From RGIG8700 sp964568815 (GTDB taxonomy: Bacteria; Bacillota; Clostridia; RGIG6154): a DNA stretch of 64,000 bases. Below, piece after piece: positions 63,049 to 64,000 of the stretch. The translations under genes and the position numbers were made by a program. The notes beneath the pieces were generated by a model. That model was not told the DNA's origin. It worked only from the letters and a program-made list of their open reading frames with translations, and did not search any database. How positions within the stretch are numbered: position 1 is the first letter of the stretch; every line of letters begins with the position of its first letter. The stretch spans positions 18,629 through 82,628 of the forward strand of contig CAZMRY010000001.1 in the NCBI GenBank assembly GCA_964568815.1, read 5' to 3'.

Positions 63049-63834
63049 TCAATTGTGCATTGTGAATTGTGAATTGTGAATTGTTCCAAACACCTTCATA
63101 TAATATCCGTGATTAAATTCATTCTCAATAATCTGTATATCAGAGATTTCATATCCAGGATACATTCTTTCTATTATGTCTTTATATTTATTAAGGAACA
63201 AAGCTTGTCCCATTTCATTCAAGTCCTTCTGCATTTCCTTTATTCTCATATTGGAAATAACATTATTCTTTTCTCTTGGCTGAGGCTTAATAAGGTTCTT
63301 TGTGCAGTTCCACTTTCTGAACCCGCAATGCTTTTGTTTTGTCATATAATGTGCAAGCCCTTTAAGCCCGTCTTTTCCAAACTTAAGCCTCTTTGTGTTT
63401 GCATAACCTTTTTTCCATTCGCTCTCTAATATATCTCTGTCAACGCCGCCTGTGATTGTTACATGGTGATGTATTCTGTCTGAATTATCGCCCTTTGCAA
63501 TAATCCATACAATCTTAAGCTCGATACCAAGTTTCTTATAATACTTAGCAATTCTTCTTTTATAGTTCTGTGAATCCTTTAAAGCCTCTTCATAGCTTGC
63601 AGGATAACACCCATCATTATATGTAAGATGGAGTTCTAAATCTTTATTAGTGAAATTAAGAAGGAGAAGTCTTAAAAGATGTTGCTTAGAATTATAATCA
63701 TTAAGTCTCTGCTGAACCTCACTGGTAGGCTTCGCTCTTTTTGACCTTTGTCCAGGCTTCTTATACACTGGAAATACCTGTGCATCCATATACTCTCCGC
63801 ACTTATATGTAATTTGTCTGTATGACCTCTCCAT
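63049..63834 (-). CDS. Rolling-circle-type replication initiator (HUH endonuclease-like)
   Basis: About 261 residues; ATG at 63834 (MERSYRQITYKCGEYMD) with AGAGGTGG upstream. RIHHHVTITGG is a histidine-hydrophobe-histidine metal motif and KGLAHYMTKQ supplies the nucleophilic Tyr, as in G2P/VP4-like Rep proteins. It would nick an origin to start replication or mobilise the element. The last residues (IHNSQFTMHN) are encoded by the tandem repeat. It is the most upstream complete gene of the prophage in this window. Confidence 0.82.
   Translation of the reverse strand: MERSYRQITYKCGEYMDAQVFPVYKKPGQRSKRAKPTSEVQQRLNDYNSKQHLLRLLLLNFTNKDLELHLTYNDGCYPASYEEALKDSQNYKRRIAKYYKKLGIELKIVWIIAKGDNSDRIHHHVTITGGVDRDILESEWKKGYANTKRLKFGKDGLKGLAHYMTKQKHCGFRKWNCTKNLIKPQPREKNNVISNMRIKEMQKDLNEMGQALFLNKYKDIIERMYPGYEISDIQIIENEFNHGYYMKVFGTIHNSQFTMHN
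63050..63085. repeat. Tandem GTGAATTGTGAATT repeat at the Rep gene end
   Basis: Four to five copies of the 7-base unit GTGAATT/GTGCATT lie here and supply the last codons of the Rep gene. Confidence 0.75.
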
Positions 63835-63863
63835 CTTTCCACCTCTTCTCACTAATTCTCACA

Positions 63864-63955
63864 GCCTCCCTTGTGTAAAGGGAGGTGGGTTGCGTAGCAA
63901 CTCGGAGGGATTGTAACTCCTCACTCCTAATTCCTAACTCCTAATTCCTGACTCT
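63864..63955. repeat. Hairpin repeat copy 5 with CTAATTCCTAACTC array
   Basis: CCTCCCTTGTGTAAAGGGAGG hairpin variant, GGGTTGCGTAGCAACTC hairpin, then about five units of ACTCCT/AATTCCTA. It ends inside the next partial gene. Confidence 0.75.
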
Positions 63956-64000
63956 TCAATAATGTAATCCAAATCCTCAATTGAAACATAGCCCTTATAT
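63934..64000 (-). CDS. C-terminal end of a gene running off the window
   Basis: The reverse frame reads YKGYVSIEDLDYIIEESGIR and ends at a stop at 63934-63936. The last four codons come from the repeat array. Only about 21 residues are visible, so the product cannot be named. Confidence 0.4.
   Translation of the reverse strand, partial: YKGYVSIEDLDYIIEESGIRS

Overview
The window comes from an AT-rich, anaerobic, endospore-forming member of the Clostridia, probably a gut or rumen lineage. Evidence: a small acid-soluble spore protein and a spore-coat manganese catalase (cotJC), an oxygen-reducing flavodiiron protein with rubredoxin, a glycyl radical enzyme, T-box leaders and strong AGGAGG ribosome sites. 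I cannot fix the family or genus. I see no rRNA, tRNA or CRISPR array.

Region 1 (1-11.4 kb) is a ten-gene leftward operon with a divergent AraC regulator. It holds two Gfo/Idh/MocA oxidoreductases, an AEC permease, a glycyl radical enzyme and its radical-SAM activase, mannonate dehydratase (UxuA) and an SDR-type mannonate oxidoreductase (UxuB), a double cupin, a type I phosphomannose isomerase and a TIM-barrel sugar isomerase. It looks like catabolism of an unusual uronate or modified sugar with a radical step.

Region 2 (11.4-23.2 kb) is chromosomal. It holds a DUF234-type ATPase, a SASP, flavodiiron protein plus rubredoxin, and a ZIP transporter. Then come two T-box controlled transcription units. 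One has a LeuA-like protein that lacks the catalytic residues, followed by a TIM-barrel/acyl-CoA synthetase fusion. The other is an HTH-cupin-acyl-CoA synthetase fusion. The first T-box reads a Leu codon (CTC). Together they suggest activation of branched-chain acids when a branched-chain amino acid runs short.

Region 3 (23.3-34.7 kb) is a mobile-element landing site. A heavily deleted relic of a phage protein sits at 23.46-23.75 kb. The spore-coat gene cotJC is cut in two by a 10.3-kb element (core repeats at 24261-24271 and 34574-34584). Joining the cores restores the cotJC frame. The same join would give the element's serine recombinase a different, longer C-terminus. The element carries a type I restriction system (HsdR, fused HsdM-HsdS), a HEPN-like zinc-ribbon protein and a DUF3990/HTH toxin-antitoxin-like pair.

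Region 4 (34.7-64 kb, running off the right edge) is a leftward-transcribed prophage with a podovirus-like set of genes: HUH Rep-like protein, terminases, portal, scaffold, capsid, connector, stopper-like protein, receptor-binding protein, amidase, holin, a coiled-coil protein and a 3246-residue polyvalent protein. No tape measure is visible. A toxin-antitoxin-SecB-like chaperone triplet is embedded between portal and scaffold. Dispersed hairpin and short tandem repeats fill the gaps between 56 and 64 kb. The first ~27-30 codons of cotJC are missing at the prophage's left border, so the prophage may occupy the same gene.
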